A stretch of 56,710 nt of DNA from an uncultured Oscillospiraceae bacterium (GCA_944385535.1 CALWXR010000009.1:1-56710); one strand, 5' to 3'; shown: positions 1-8,306, numbered from the stretch's first letter. The notes: a model not told the origin generated them from the letters alone. A program made the numbers and translations.

Positions 1-11
1 GCCTTTGCCAT
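1..11 (-). CDS. Possible start of a minus-strand gene (partial)
   Basis: An ATG on the minus strand at 9-11 is preceded by a purine-rich GGGGGA at 19-24 that could act as a ribosome binding site. Only the first three residues (M-A-K) lie in the window, so the product cannot be named. It would be transcribed divergently from the CofE-like gene. Confidence 0.3.
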
Positions 12-132
12 GTTGAGATCCCCCATTTCTTTTCCTGGGGTTATGTTAGCATTTTATCTGTCCATTAAAACGGACTCCTTCCACATTTTGTAGCTTGCTG
101 TTTTATGCCGATAAGCATTATAGAAAATAATA

Positions 133-161
133 TTGCATTAAAGGCCCGTTCACGGTATAAT
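133..161 (+). promoter_or_regulatory. Sigma-A promoter of the CofE-like gene
   Basis: TTGCAT at 133-138 and a perfect TATAAT at 156-161 are separated by 17 bases. Transcription would start near 168, giving a leader of about 55 nt before the ATG at 222. Confidence 0.8.
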
Positions 162-221
162 GGGTGTGTAAATCCATCCGGTCGTGGATGGCAGCCCCGG
201 CCGGAGAAATGAGGTTGTTTT

Positions 222-1412
222 ATGGAAAGAAAAGTCGGAACCGTATCCAGAGGCGTTCGCGCTCCCATCATCCGGGAGGGGGACGATCTGGCGGGGATTG
301 TGGTCAATGCCGTTCTGGAAGCGGCGAAGAGCGAAGGCTACGAACTGCGCGATCGGGATGTGATTGCGGTCACGGAATCTGTGGTGGCCCGGGCTCAGGG
401 AAACTATGCCTCCGTGGATGCCATTGCCAAGGATGTAAAGGCCAAGCTGGGCGGGGAAACCATCGGCGTGATCTTCCCCATTTTGTCCCGGAACCGGTTT
501 GCCATCTGCCTGCGGGGCATTGCCCGGGGGGCGAAGAAAATCGTGCTCATGCTCAGCTATCCCAGCGACGAGGTGGGCAACGAGCTGGTGTCCCTGGATA
601 AGCTGGATGAGGCGGGAATCAATCCCTACTCTGATGTGCTGACCCTGGAGCGGTATCGTGCCCTCTTCGGCGAGAATCTCCATCCCTTTACCCAGGTGGA
701 TTATGTGCAGTACTATTCCGATCTGATCCGGGAAGAGGGCGCGCAGGTGGAGGTCATCTTCGCCAACGATCCCCGTGCCATTCTGAACTATACCAAGAAT
801 GTGCTCAGCTGTGACATTCATACCCGGGCCCGTACCAAGCGGCTGCTGAAGGCCGCCGGGGCGGAGAAGGTCTGCGGCATGGACGAACTGCTCAACGCCT
901 CTGTAGACGGCAGCGGCTACAATGAAAAATACGGCCTGCTGGGCTCCAATAAGTCCACCGAGGACAAGGTCAAGCTCTTCCCCAGAGACTGCTTCGGACT
1001 GGTTCAGGACATCCAGGCACAGCTGCTGGAGAAAACCGGTAAGCGGGTGGAGGTTATGGTCTACGGCGACGGCGCCTTTAAGGATCCTGTAGGCAAAATC
1101 TGGGAGCTGGCGGATCCGGTGGTCTCTCCTGCCTACACCCCGGGCCTGGAGGGCACCCCCAACGAGCTGAAGCTGAAGTACCTGGCGGACAACGATTTTG
1201 CCGATCTCAGCGGCGAAGCCCTGAAAACCGCCATTGAAGGGGCCATTCGGGAGAAGGACGGCAATCTGATGGGCAGCATGGCCTCCCAGGGCACCACACC
1301 CCGGCGGCTGACGGATCTCATCGGCTCTTTGTGCGACCTGACCTCCGGCTCCGGCGACAAGGGCACCCCCATCATCCACATCCAGGGCTACTTTGATAAT
1401 TATACCAACTAA
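222..1412 (+). CDS. CofE-like F420-0:L-glutamate ligase family protein
   Basis: 396 aa. The protein resembles the coenzyme F420-0:gamma-glutamyl ligase family, whose studied members add L-glutamate to F420-0 using GTP. The N-terminal part (residues about 10-75) carries the family-like pattern of 'RDRDVIAVTESVVARAQG', and the C-terminal third contains conserved-looking 'YGDGAFKDP' and 'GSMASQGTTPRR' stretches. GAGGT at 211-215 fixes the ATG at 222. The gene stands alone between its own promoter and a hairpin. F420 biosynthesis is not known from ordinary gut Clostridia and no other cof gene is present, so the true substrate is probably another acid or nucleotide conjugate. The family assignment is fairly firm; the reaction is not. 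Confidence 0.8.
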   Translation: MERKVGTVSRGVRAPIIREGDDLAGIVVNAVLEAAKSEGYELRDRDVIAVTESVVARAQGNYASVDAIAKDVKAKLGGETIGVIFPILSRNRFAICLRGIARGAKKIVLMLSYPSDEVGNELVSLDKLDEAGINPYSDVLTLERYRALFGENLHPFTQVDYVQYYSDLIREEGAQVEVIFANDPRAILNYTKNVLSCDIHTRARTKRLLKAAGAEKVCGMDELLNASVDGSGYNEKYGLLGSNKSTEDKVKLFPRDCFGLVQDIQAQLLEKTGKRVEVMVYGDGAFKDPVGKIWELADPVVSPAYTPGLEGTPNELKLKYLADNDFADLSGEALKTAIEGAIREKDGNLMGSMASQGTTPRRLTDLIGSLCDLTSGSGDKGTPIIHIQGYFDNYTN

Positions 1413-1443
1413 AAAACCGGCGGCACGGATCATCCGTGCCGCC
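1411..1443. terminator. Hairpin with A-run on its left side
   Basis: An 11-bp stem (1419-1429 with 1433-1443, sequence GGCGGCACGGA) is preceded by six A residues at 1411-1416. Read on the minus strand this is a hairpin followed by a U-run, so it can end minus-strand transcripts coming from degV. It nearly duplicates the hairpin at 1703-1728. Confidence 0.7.
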
Positions 1444-1449
1444 AAAGGG

Positions 1450-1700
1450 TGTCGAAAAAACTTTTGGCGCTTACAGCGCCCAAGGCTCCCTTGCGTAAAG
1501 GGAGCTGTCACGCTATGCGTGACTGAGGGATTGTGCGGTACAATGTACGAATTCGCCCGCACTCCGGCAAAGTGGGAACATTCTGCTGCGTCAATCCCTC
1601 CGAGCAGACTTCGCCTGCCCACCTCCCTTTACACTTCGGAGGCTTTGCTGCGGTGCTTGTTTATAAACTTCTACGTGGAAACTTACTTTCTCGACAGTCT
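1450..1700. mobile_element. MITE-like palindromic element, about 250 bp
   Basis: The ends are inverted copies of TGTCGA(A/G)AAA (left from 1450; right TTTCTCGACA ending at 1696). Inside, the stretch around 1490-1536 (AAAGGGAGCTG ... GAGGGATTG) is matched in inverted order by about 1592-1632, so the unit could fold into one long structure. No credible protein is encoded. The right end, TTTCTCGACAGTCT, closely matches TTCTCGACGGTCTG beside the IS1182-type remnant near 29341, which suggests mobilisation by that family. It lies between two nearly identical terminator hairpins. Confidence 0.6.
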
Positions 1701-1702
1701 GC

Positions 1703-1737
1703 GGCGGCACGGATCAATCCGTGCCGCCAAATTTTTT
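1703..1737 (+). terminator. Rho-independent terminator between convergent genes
   Basis: An 11-bp stem (1703-1713 with 1718-1728) is followed by a T-run at 1732-1737. It suits plus-strand transcripts from the CofE-like gene, although a 250-bp element now separates it from that gene. It also lies just beyond the degV stop. Confidence 0.75.
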
Positions 1738-1754
1738 GAAAAGGGAACAAGCAT

Positions 1755-2594
1755 TTATTCCGCGAAGAAGGCCACGGCTACCGCGCCGGGGCCGGCGTGG
1801 ACGCCGATGACGCTGCCTACGATGGTGGTGGGAAGCGCCTGGCGATGGCACTCCCAGAGAGCGGCGCTGTCAACCATGTACTTTTGCAGCAGAACGTCGC
1901 TCAGGCCGGTGTAGCCCAGCAGCAGAGGCTTGGTAAAGTCCACGCCGCAGCTTTGAATCATCTGTACCAGCAGGTTGTTGGCCTGCTTGGAGCCCCGAGC
2001 CTTGCCCATCATCTTCACTTCCCCGTCCTCTACGGAGATCACCGGCTTGATGTTCAGCAGGCCCCCGGCGAAGGCCACCGTGGCGGAGACCCGGCCGCCC
2101 TTTTTCAGATATTCCAGGGTGTCCACCATGGCCAGCAGCTTCACCTTGTCCCGCTGGACCGCCAGTTCCTCATAGATCTCCCGGGCGGTGCGGCCCTGGT
2201 CAGCCAGGGAAACGGAGTACTCCGCCAGAATGCCGCTGGCGATGGTGGCGTTTTTGCTGTCTACCACGAACACCTTGCCGGGGAAATTTTCCGCGGCGAT
2301 GGTGGCGCTCTGGTAGGTGCCGGAGAGCTTGGAGGCGATGGTGATGCACACCACCTCGTCCCCAGCCTCCACCGCCTCCGTAAAGACCTGCTCAAAGGCG
2401 TAGGGGGTGGGCTGGCTGGTGGTGGGCAGCACGTCGCTTTCCACCAGCATTTCATAAAACCGGCGGGCGTCGATGTCCACGCCGGAAACATACTCCTTCT
2501 CCCCAAAGCGGATGGTCAGAGGAACCACGGTCACTTTGGCCTCCATACCCGGATTCATATCTACCGTGGAATCCACAATAATTTTTACGCTCAT
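1755..2594 (-). CDS. DegV family fatty-acid-binding protein
   Basis: 279 aa, normal for the family. DegV proteins bind fatty acids in a cleft between two domains; FakB members hand fatty acids to the kinase FakA for phosphorylation. The opening 'VKIIVDSTVDM', the 'TTSQPTP' loop (about residues 58-64) and 'SKLSGTYQSA' (about 88-97) are typical, and 'LLNIKPVI' marks the second domain. The gene overlaps the end of the MarR regulator by 4 bases, so the two are probably translationally coupled and the regulator may respond to a lipid signal (inference). No FakA partner is visible in the window. Confidence 0.88.
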   Translation of the reverse strand: MSVKIIVDSTVDMNPGMEAKVTVVPLTIRFGEKEYVSGVDIDARRFYEMLVESDVLPTTSQPTPYAFEQVFTEAVEAGDEVVCITIASKLSGTYQSATIAAENFPGKVFVVDSKNATIASGILAEYSVSLADQGRTAREIYEELAVQRDKVKLLAMVDTLEYLKKGGRVSATVAFAGGLLNIKPVISVEDGEVKMMGKARGSKQANNLLVQMIQSCGVDFTKPLLLGYTGLSDVLLQKYMVDSAALWECHRQALPTTIVGSVIGVHAGPGAVAVAFFAE

Positions 2595-3073
2595 AATTGA
2601 TTCTCCTTACTTCCTTCGTATTTATCCTTCAGGCCGTCTTTGCAGATGGCGTGCAGATTGCCTGCAATCAGGGCCAATACCTGATAAAATATTTCCCGGC
2701 GCTCGTCGTCCAGACCTGCGCCTGCCTGCTCCACTGCCAGCCGGGCCCGTTGATTCACCGCCTGGGCGGCGGCGCTGCCCTGCTCCGTCAGGCTCAGCAG
2801 GGAACGGTATCGGGTGCCGTTGGGCTCCCGGCGAAGAACCATTCCGGCGCGCTCCAGCTCGGCGACGATTCGGGAAATGGCGGCTTTGTCTTTCTCACAG
2901 ACTTCGCACAGGCGGGCGGCGGTAATGCCCTGGGGAAAGCGGCTCATAGCCAGCAGACATTGGGCGTGGGGGCCTTTCAGACCGTATTTTGCCATCTCCA
3001 CCCGTTCGATTTTTTGAATGTCGTGATACATACAGGAAACGGACGCGGAAAACAGCTGGTATCTGTTTTGCAT
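2591..3073 (-). CDS. MarR family transcriptional regulator
   Basis: 160 aa from the ATG at 3073, chosen because AAGGAGG lies just upstream and because the sigma-A promoter rules out longer starts. A winged helix-turn-helix is seen in 'GITAARLCEVCEKDKAAISR', followed by the wing 'LRREPNGTRYRSLLSLTEQG', which is the classic MarR layout; flanking helices would form the dimer interface. It is first in an operon with degV. Two matching 16-bp palindromes flank its promoter, so autorepression is likely. The ligand is unknown; a fatty acid is a guess from the partner gene. Confidence 0.9.
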   Translation of the reverse strand: MQNRYQLFSASVSCMYHDIQKIERVEMAKYGLKGPHAQCLLAMSRFPQGITAARLCEVCEKDKAAISRIVAELERAGMVLRREPNGTRYRSLLSLTEQGSAAAQAVNQRARLAVEQAGAGLDDERREIFYQVLALIAGNLHAICKDGLKDKYEGSKENQL

Positions 3074-3091
3074 TGAGTATTCCTCCTTGGA

Positions 3092-3107
3092 TGTTGACTT
3101 ATCAACA
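3092..3107. promoter_or_regulatory. MarR operator, proximal copy
   Basis: TGTTGACTTATCAACA has arms TGTTG and CAACA around six bases. It lies downstream of the marR -10 element, in the region of the transcription start and leader. Confidence 0.7.
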
Positions 3108-3116
3108 ACGCCCCTT

Positions 3117-3145
3117 AGTATACTACACTTTTGTTGTGATGTCAA
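3117..3145 (-). promoter_or_regulatory. Promoter of the marR-degV operon
   Basis: On the minus strand a consensus TTGACA (3140-3145) is followed after 17 bases by TATACT (3117-3122). The -35 hexamer lies within the distal operator palindrome. Confidence 0.85.
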
Positions 3146-3147
3146 CA
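3132..3147. promoter_or_regulatory. MarR operator, distal copy
   Basis: TGTTGTGATGTCAACA repeats the TGTTG-N6-CAACA pattern of the proximal copy exactly 40 bp away, about four helical turns, and covers the -35 hexamer of the marR promoter. Confidence 0.7.
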
Positions 3148-3199
3148 TCTTGCGAAAAAAGAAAAACCATAGTTTTATTTTCCCTTAACCACAATTCCG

Positions 3200-3228
3200 T
3201 TGCCATTTTTTTGGTGCAGTGCTATAAT
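3200..3228 (+). promoter_or_regulatory. Promoter of the trkA-trkH operon
   Basis: TTGCCA (3200-3205), 17-base spacer, TATAAT (3223-3228). The start site would be near 3235, about 50 nt before the trkA ATG. Confidence 0.85.
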
Positions 3229-3283
3229 AAAACAAGTTTCATCATTTATCCACGGATCGACCCGGATTGTTTTGGAGGCTTTT

Positions 3284-4645
3284 ATGAATATCATCATCGC
3301 GGGCGACGGTAAGGTGGGCTCCACCTTGACCCGGCAGCTTACCCAGGAAGGGTATAATGTGACCGTCATTGACAGTGACGCCAAGGTGCTTCAGTCCAGT
3401 GTGGAGCGATACGACGTGATCTCCGTCCACGGCAACTGCGCGGCTATGCGTGTGCTGCAGCAGGCCGGAGTGATGGAGGCGGATCTGCTTATCGCCGCCA
3501 CCAGTGAGGACGAGATCAATCTGCTGTGCTGCACCACCGCCCATGGCTTAAATCCCAAGCTGCATACCATTGCCCGGATCCGGAATCCGGAGTATACGGA
3601 GCAGATCTATAAAATGCGGGACATCTTCGGATTGTCCATGGCCATCAATCCGGAAAAGCAGGCGGCTGCGGAAATTGAGCGGCTGCTGAAATACCCGGGC
3701 TTTCTGCGGCGGGATGTATTCGCCAAGGGCCGGACGGAGATCGTGGAGCTTCGGGTTGACAAAAACAGCAAGCTTCTGGGCGTCCGGCTGGCGGATATGC
3801 CCGGAATCATCAAATGCCGGGTGCTGATCTGCGCGGTTCTGCGAAACGGCAGCGCCCTGGTTCCCAACAGCGGCGACTTTACCTTCCAGGAGAACGACCG
3901 GATTTTCGTCACCGCCCCCACCAAGGATCTGACCATTCTTCTGAAAAACCTGGGAATCATCACCCGCCGGGTGCGGCAGGTGATGGTGTGCGGCGGCGGC
4001 CGGGTGAGCTTCTATCTGGCGTCCGCCCTGGAGCACAGCGGAATTTCCGTGCAGATCATTGAAAAAGATTATGACCGGTGCCTGGATTTAAGCGGAATGC
4101 TGCCCAACACCGCCATTATCCACGGGGATTGCAGCGATCTGGAGCTTCTGGAAAGCGAAGGAGTCAGCCAGTGCGACGCTTTGGTGACCATGACCGGGGA
4201 GGACGAACTGAATATGATCATCTCCCTTTGGGCCGGATCCGCCGGTGTGCCCCAGGTGATCACCAAGCTGGGCCATGCCAGCAACCGAAGCATCATCGAC
4301 AGCCTGAACTTAGGCAGCGTGGTCTGCCCCAAGGAGCTGTGCGTCAACAACATTCTGCGCTATGTCCGGGCCATGCAGAACCAGACCGGCGCGGCGGTAT
4401 CCGTCCATACCATTGCCGACGGCCAGGTAGAGGCCATGGAGTTTCTGGTGGATGAAAACACCAAGCACTGCGGCACCCAGCTGAAATACCTGAATCCCAA
4501 GTCCAATGTGCTGCTGGCCAGCATTACCCACGGCCCCAAAACCGAGATCCCCAACGGCGAATCCATGTACCATCTGGGAGACACCGTGGTGGTGGTCACC
4601 ACGGATCGGGGAGCCATCCGGCAGCTCAACGACATTTTCGCATAA
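3284..4645 (+). CDS. trkA: Trk potassium uptake regulator TrkA
   Basis: 453 aa. TrkA is the cytoplasmic ring subunit that binds NAD(H)/ATP and gates the TrkH potassium channel-transporter. The protein has two tandem RCK units: a Rossmann half opening with 'NIIIAGDGKVGSTL' (residues 1-15), its C-terminal subdomain around 135-220, a second Rossmann half beginning 'RQVMVCGGGRVSFYLA' (about 228) and a second C-terminal subdomain to the end. The start at 3284 is preferred because GGAGG lies at 3275-3279 and the glycine-rich motif begins at once; longer starts would lie inside the promoter. trkH follows after 12 bases. Confidence 0.95.
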   Translation: MNIIIAGDGKVGSTLTRQLTQEGYNVTVIDSDAKVLQSSVERYDVISVHGNCAAMRVLQQAGVMEADLLIAATSEDEINLLCCTTAHGLNPKLHTIARIRNPEYTEQIYKMRDIFGLSMAINPEKQAAAEIERLLKYPGFLRRDVFAKGRTEIVELRVDKNSKLLGVRLADMPGIIKCRVLICAVLRNGSALVPNSGDFTFQENDRIFVTAPTKDLTILLKNLGIITRRVRQVMVCGGGRVSFYLASALEHSGISVQIIEKDYDRCLDLSGMLPNTAIIHGDCSDLELLESEGVSQCDALVTMTGEDELNMIISLWAGSAGVPQVITKLGHASNRSIIDSLNLGSVVCPKELCVNNILRYVRAMQNQTGAAVSVHTIADGQVEAMEFLVDENTKHCGTQLKYLNPKSNVLLASITHGPKTEIPNGESMYHLGDTVVVVTTDRGAIRQLNDIFA

Positions 4646-4657
4646 GGGGAGGGCCTT

Positions 4658-6109
4658 ATGAACTACAAAATGATGGGCCGCTTCATCTCCCAGATCCTGT
4701 TTATTGAGGGAACTCTCATGCTTCCCCCTCTGTGCATCAGCTTATACTGCGGGGAAGCTATGGCGGTCAAGGGGTTTGTCTGTACCCTGATTCTCATTTT
4801 CGCCCTGGCGGGAATTGGGTATCTTCTGTGCCGGGGGGCCCCCAGCGCCTTCTATGCCAAAGAGGGCTTGGTATGCGTGGCGGTATGCTGGATCGTCATG
4901 AGCTTGGTGGGCTGCCTGCCCTTTTACATCTCCCGGGAGATTCCCAAGTATGTGGACGCTCTGTTTGAGATCGTCTCCGGATTTACCACCACCGGCGCTT
5001 CCGTTGTGCCGGAGGTGGAAAAGCTGAGTAAGGGCATTATCTACTGGCGCAGCTTCAGCCATTGGATCGGCGGCATGGGCGTGCTGGTGTTCCTGCTGGC
5101 ACTGGCCCCCAGCGGAAAGGGGACGGGCTTTACCATGCACCTGCTCCGGGCGGAAAGCCCCGGACCGGATGTGGGGAAGCTGGTGCCCAAAATGCAGAAC
5201 ACCGCCGCCATTCTCTACATCATCTACGTTGTGCTCACCGTTCTCAACGTGATCTTCCTGGTGCTGGGGGATATGCCCCTGTTTGAAGCCCTGTGCCACG
5301 CCTTCGGCACGGCGGGTACCGGCGGCTTCGGCATCAAGAACGATTCCCTGGCCGGCTACAGTCCCTACCTGCAAAATGTGACCACGGTGTTTATGATCCT
5401 GTTCGGCGTGAACTTCAGCTGCTACTACCTGCTCTTGCTGCGGCAATGGCTGGGCGTTTTCAAGGATGAGGAGCTTCGGCTGTATCTGGGAATCATTCTG
5501 GGAAGCATTGTCCTGATTGTGCTGAATCTGCGGGGCTACTATGACACCCTGGGGGAGACGGTTCGTCACGCCGCCTTCCAGGTGGGCAGTATCATCACCA
5601 CCACCGGCTACACTACCACCAATTATGACCTGTGGCCCACCTTCTCCAAAACCATTCTGCTGTGCCTGATGGTGATCGGCGCCTGCGCGGGTTCCACCGG
5701 CGGCGGCCTGAAGGTGGCAAGACTGTTGCTGCTGCTGAAGGGCCTGCGGCGGAACATCCGGCAGATGCTCAATCCCCGGAAGGTGGAGGTGGTTCGCAAC
5801 AACGGCAAGGTGGTGGATGAAAAGGTGCTGGCCAATACCAACGCCTATTTGGCCGCCTATATGCTGATCCTGTTCATCCTGTTCACCATCATCTCCCTGG
5901 ACGGCTATTCCGTAGGTACCAATCTGTCCGCGGTGCTGTGTACCTTCAATAACATCGGCCCCGGTCTGGAAGCGGTTGGCCCCATCTGTAACTTCAGCAT
6001 TTACAGCGACCTGAGCACCCTGGCCCTGACCTGGGGCATGCTGGCAGGACGGCTGGAGATTTTCCCCATGCTGGTGCTGTTTTCCAAGAGCACCTGGAGC
6101 AGAAACTAA
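4658..6109 (+). CDS. trkH: TrkH family potassium transporter
   Basis: 483 aa integral membrane protein, the ion-conducting subunit of the Trk system. Four pore-loop repeats are visible with their glycine filters: 'FTTTGAS' (about residue 109), 'GTAGTGGFG', '[11 protein letters not shown]' and 'NNIGPGL'. The basic loop '[20 protein letters not shown]' follows the third repeat. It is preceded by AGGGGAGG and is clearly in one operon with trkA, so both halves of the system are made together. A bidirectional hairpin follows the stop codon. Confidence 0.95.
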   Translation: MNYKMMGRFISQILFIEGTLMLPPLCISLYCGEAMAVKGFVCTLILIFALAGIGYLLCRGAPSAFYAKEGLVCVAVCWIVMSLVGCLPFYISREIPKYVDALFEIVSGFTTTGASVVPEVEKLSKGIIYWRSFSHWIGGMGVLVFLLALAPSGKGTGFTMHLLRAESPGPDVGKLVPKMQNTAAILYIIYVVLTVLNVIFLVLGDMPLFEALCHAFGTAGTGGFGIKNDSLAGYSPYLQNVTTVFMILFGVNFSCYYLLLLRQWLGVFKDEELRLYLGIILGSIVLIVLNLRGYYDTLGETVRHAAFQVGSIITTTGYTTTNYDLWPTFSKTILLCLMVIGACAGSTGGGLKVARLLLLLKGLRRNIRQMLNPRKVEVVRNNGKVVDEKVLANTNAYLAAYMLILFILFTIISLDGYSVGTNLSAVLCTFNNIGPGLEAVGPICNFSIYSDLSTLALTWGMLAGRLEIFPMLVLFSKSTWSRN

Positions 6110-6114
6110 CACAA

Positions 6115-6140
6115 TGCCCGGCTCCCAAAAGAGCCGGGCA
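6115..6140. terminator. Terminator hairpin between trkH and the SDR gene
   Basis: A 10-bp GC-rich stem (6115-6124 with 6131-6140) lies between two convergent genes; TGCCCGGCTC is one arm. The plus side is followed by only ATTTG, so the U-run is weak. Confidence 0.65.
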
Positions 6141-6162
6141 TTTGAATATGTAGGGTAGGGAA

Positions 6163-7017
6163 TTATACGCCGCTGTAGGCGGAGAAGCCGCCGTCGATGG
6201 GCAAAACCACGCCGGTGATGAAGCCTGCGGCGTTGTCGTCCAGCAGGAACAGCAGTCCTCCCGCCAGATCCTCCGTCTTGCCGAACCGGCCCATGGGGGT
6301 GCCCGCCAGGATCTTCTTGGTTCGCTCTGTGGGGGTGCCGTCCTCGTTGAACAGCAGGCTCTGATTTTGCTTGCTGGCAAAGAAGCCGGGGGCAATGGCG
6401 TTGACCCGGATGTTGCACTTGGAGAAATGAACCGCCAGCCACTGGGTAAAGTTGCTCACCGCCGCCTTGGCCCCGGAGTAGGCGGGGATCTTGGTCAAAG
6501 GCAGGAAGGCGTTCATGGAGGAGATGTTGATGATGTTGCCGCCGCCGTTATGTACCATATGCTTGGCAAAGGCCTGGGTGGGAATCAGGGTGCCGTTGTA
6601 GTTTAAGTCAAAGACCATGTTCACGCCCTCGTCGTCCAGGTCAAAGAAGGTTTTGATGTCCTCCCGTTCCAGATCCCCCGGCTCATAGTATTCCTTGTCC
6701 GTCTGGGCTCTGGAGTTGTTGCCGCCGGCGCCGTTAAGCAGAATGTCACAGGGGCCCAGATCCTGAAGAACCTGATCGGCGATGCGCTCCATGTCCTCCT
6801 TAATCAGTACGTTCCCCTTGTAGGCCTTGGCTACGCCGCCCTCGGCGATAATCTCCGCTGCATATTGATTGATGGCGGCGTCAGACCGGTTTACCAGCGC
6901 CACCTTCGCGCCGGCCCGGGCCAGCACCTTAGCCAGGTAGCTGCACAGAACGCCGCCTGCGCCGGTGACCACGGCGACCTTACCGGAAAGATCGGTTTGC
7001 AAAACATTTTTCTCCAT
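6163..7017 (-). CDS. SDR oxidoreductase, probable D-mannonate oxidoreductase (fructuronate reductase)
   Basis: 284 aa. Short-chain dehydrogenase with the cofactor loop 'TGAGGVLCSYLA' near residue 20, 'NGAGG' after the fourth strand, and the catalytic Ser and Tyr-x-x-x-Lys in 'INISSMNAF' and 'YSGAKAA'. The inserted 'KEYYEPGDLEREDIKTFFDLDDEG'-type region is what I associate with the Bacillus YjmF/UxuB-like subfamily that interconverts D-fructuronate and D-mannonate, a glucuronate-degradation step. The start at 7017 has AAGGAG nearby; a weaker in-frame ATG exists at 7041. No other uronate gene is in the window, so the substrate remains probable rather than shown. The neighbouring aldo/keto reductase is divergent. 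Confidence 0.8.
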   Translation of the reverse strand: MEKNVLQTDLSGKVAVVTGAGGVLCSYLAKVLARAGAKVALVNRSDAAINQYAAEIIAEGGVAKAYKGNVLIKEDMERIADQVLQDLGPCDILLNGAGGNNSRAQTDKEYYEPGDLEREDIKTFFDLDDEGVNMVFDLNYNGTLIPTQAFAKHMVHNGGGNIINISSMNAFLPLTKIPAYSGAKAAVSNFTQWLAVHFSKCNIRVNAIAPGFFASKQNQSLLFNEDGTPTERTKKILAGTPMGRFGKTEDLAGGLLFLLDDNAAGFITGVVLPIDGGFSAYSGV

Positions 7018-7071
7018 GGTGAATGCTCCTTCTTCTTGCATATTCTTACCAAATAAAAATGGGATAAGCCT

Positions 7072-7100
7072 ATTATAGCCGCCTTTGTTTGAAAGCGTAA
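7072..7100 (-). promoter_or_regulatory. Probable promoter of the SDR gene
   Basis: Minus-strand TATAAT (7072-7077) with a poor -35 TTACGC (7095-7100) at 17 bases. The weak -35 suggests that an activator may be needed. Confidence 0.55.
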
Positions 7101-7118
7101 GAGAACATGGAGAAGATA

Positions 7119-7147
7119 TTGTATTTTTGTTGTATTTGCTGTATAAT
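7119..7147 (+). promoter_or_regulatory. Promoter of the aldo/keto reductase gene
   Basis: TTGTAT (7119-7124), 17-base spacer, TATAAT (7142-7147), divergent from the SDR promoter. Confidence 0.7.
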
Positions 7148-7175
7148 GAAGAAAACATTTTGGGAGGACTGTTCC

Positions 7176-8180
7176 ATGGAATACCGTATTCTGGGCAAAA
7201 CCGGCCTGAAGATTTCCCGCCTGGGCTTTGGCGGCATCCCCATCCAGCGCATTGACGGGGAAGGCGCCCGCGCCCTGATCCGGAAGCTGAAGGAGGCGGG
7301 GGTCAACTATATCGACACCGCCCGGGGCTATACCGTCAGCGAGGAATATCTGGGCTACGCTTTGGAGGGCGTCCGGGAGGACTTTGTTCTGGCCACCAAG
7401 AGCATGGCCCGGGATAAGGAAGGTATGGCGAAGGATATTGGCGTCAGCCTGAAGAATCTGCGCACCGGCTATATTGACCTGTACCAGGTTCACAACCCTA
7501 CCCCGGAGGATCTTCAGAAGATCATTGCCCCCGGCGGGGCGTTGGAAGCCTTGGAGGAAGCCAAAGCCGCCGGGAAGATCCGCCATTTGGGCCTGACCGC
7601 CCATTCTCTGGAGACCTTCCGCCAGGCCCTGGAGCAGCCCTGGGTGGAGACCATCATGTTCCCCTATAACATTGTGGAGACCCAGGGAGAGGATATGATT
7701 CACGCCTGCGCCGAAAGGAACATCGGCTTTATCGATATGAAGCCTCTGGCCGGCGGGGCCATTGAGGACGCCTCCCTGGCCCTGCGGTTCGTCTGTGCCA
7801 ACCCGGACGTCACCGTGACCATTCCCGGCATGGCGGAGGAAGGAGAGCTGGCGCAAAACCTGGCAGCCGCCGCCGATACCGCCCCCCTGACCCGGGAAGA
7901 AAAACAGGCCATGGAGGCCCTGCGGAAACAGCTGGGCACCCAGTTCTGCCGCCGCTGCAACTACTGCCAGCCCTGCGCCGTGGGCATCAACATTTCCAGC
8001 GTGTTCCTGTTTGAAGGGTATCTGTCCCGGTACGGTCTGGAGGACTGGGCCCGGGGCCGGTATGCTACCCTGCCGAAGAAAGCATGTGAGTGCATTGGCT
8101 GCGGTGTCTGCGAGACCCGCTGCCCCTACCATCTGCCCATCCGGGAAATGCTGAAAAAGGCATCCGAAAAGCTGGATTGA
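7176..8180 (+). CDS. Aldo/keto reductase with C-terminal ferredoxin-type domain
   Basis: 334 aa from the ATG at 7176, which has GGGAGG at 7162-7167. The N-terminal barrel carries the AKR tetrad: Asp and Tyr in 'YIDTARGY', Lys in 'LATKS' and His in 'YQVHNP'. The tail adds two cysteine clusters, 'CRRCNYCQPC' and 'CIGCGVCETRCPY', which should hold Fe-S cluster(s), the second being a good 4Fe-4S motif. Such proteins are common in anaerobes and probably couple carbonyl or related reduction to low-potential electron carriers; the substrate is unknown. Because the short promoter-to-ATG distance excludes longer forms, this start is well supported. Confidence 0.9.
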   Translation: MEYRILGKTGLKISRLGFGGIPIQRIDGEGARALIRKLKEAGVNYIDTARGYTVSEEYLGYALEGVREDFVLATKSMARDKEGMAKDIGVSLKNLRTGYIDLYQVHNPTPEDLQKIIAPGGALEALEEAKAAGKIRHLGLTAHSLETFRQALEQPWVETIMFPYNIVETQGEDMIHACAERNIGFIDMKPLAGGAIEDASLALRFVCANPDVTVTIPGMAEEGELAQNLAAAADTAPLTREEKQAMEALRKQLGTQFCRRCNYCQPCAVGINISSVFLFEGYLSRYGLEDWARGRYATLPKKACECIGCGVCETRCPYHLPIREMLKKASEKLD

Positions 8181-8199
8181 ATCTGAGATACAACCAAAC

Positions 8200-8233
8200 G
8201 CCCCCCGGCTTTCTCTGTTTGAAAGCTGGGGGC
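8200..8233 (+). terminator. Rho-independent terminator after the aldo/keto reductase
   Basis: A long stem (8200-8213 with 8221-8233) rich in G/C is followed by a T-rich stretch from 8235. Confidence 0.8.
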
Positions 8234-8277
8234 ATATTTATTTCGTATAAAAATTAATGTTTATCATTAAATTTTAG

Positions 8278-8306
8278 TTGACAAACATAATGTGCTCTGC
8301 TACAAT
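8278..8306 (+). promoter_or_regulatory. Promoter of the DUF2975-HTH pair
   Basis: TTGACA (8278-8283), 17 bases, TACAAT (8301-8306). Confidence 0.8.

Noticed and set aside
1393-1914. 173-residue plus-strand frame through the MITE
   Set aside because: It runs through two terminator hairpins and the repeat and has no RBS.
4742-6442. Long minus-strand frame opposite trkH
   Set aside because: Its composition is rich in Gln/His/Gly as expected of antisense of a membrane protein gene, and it crosses a terminator.
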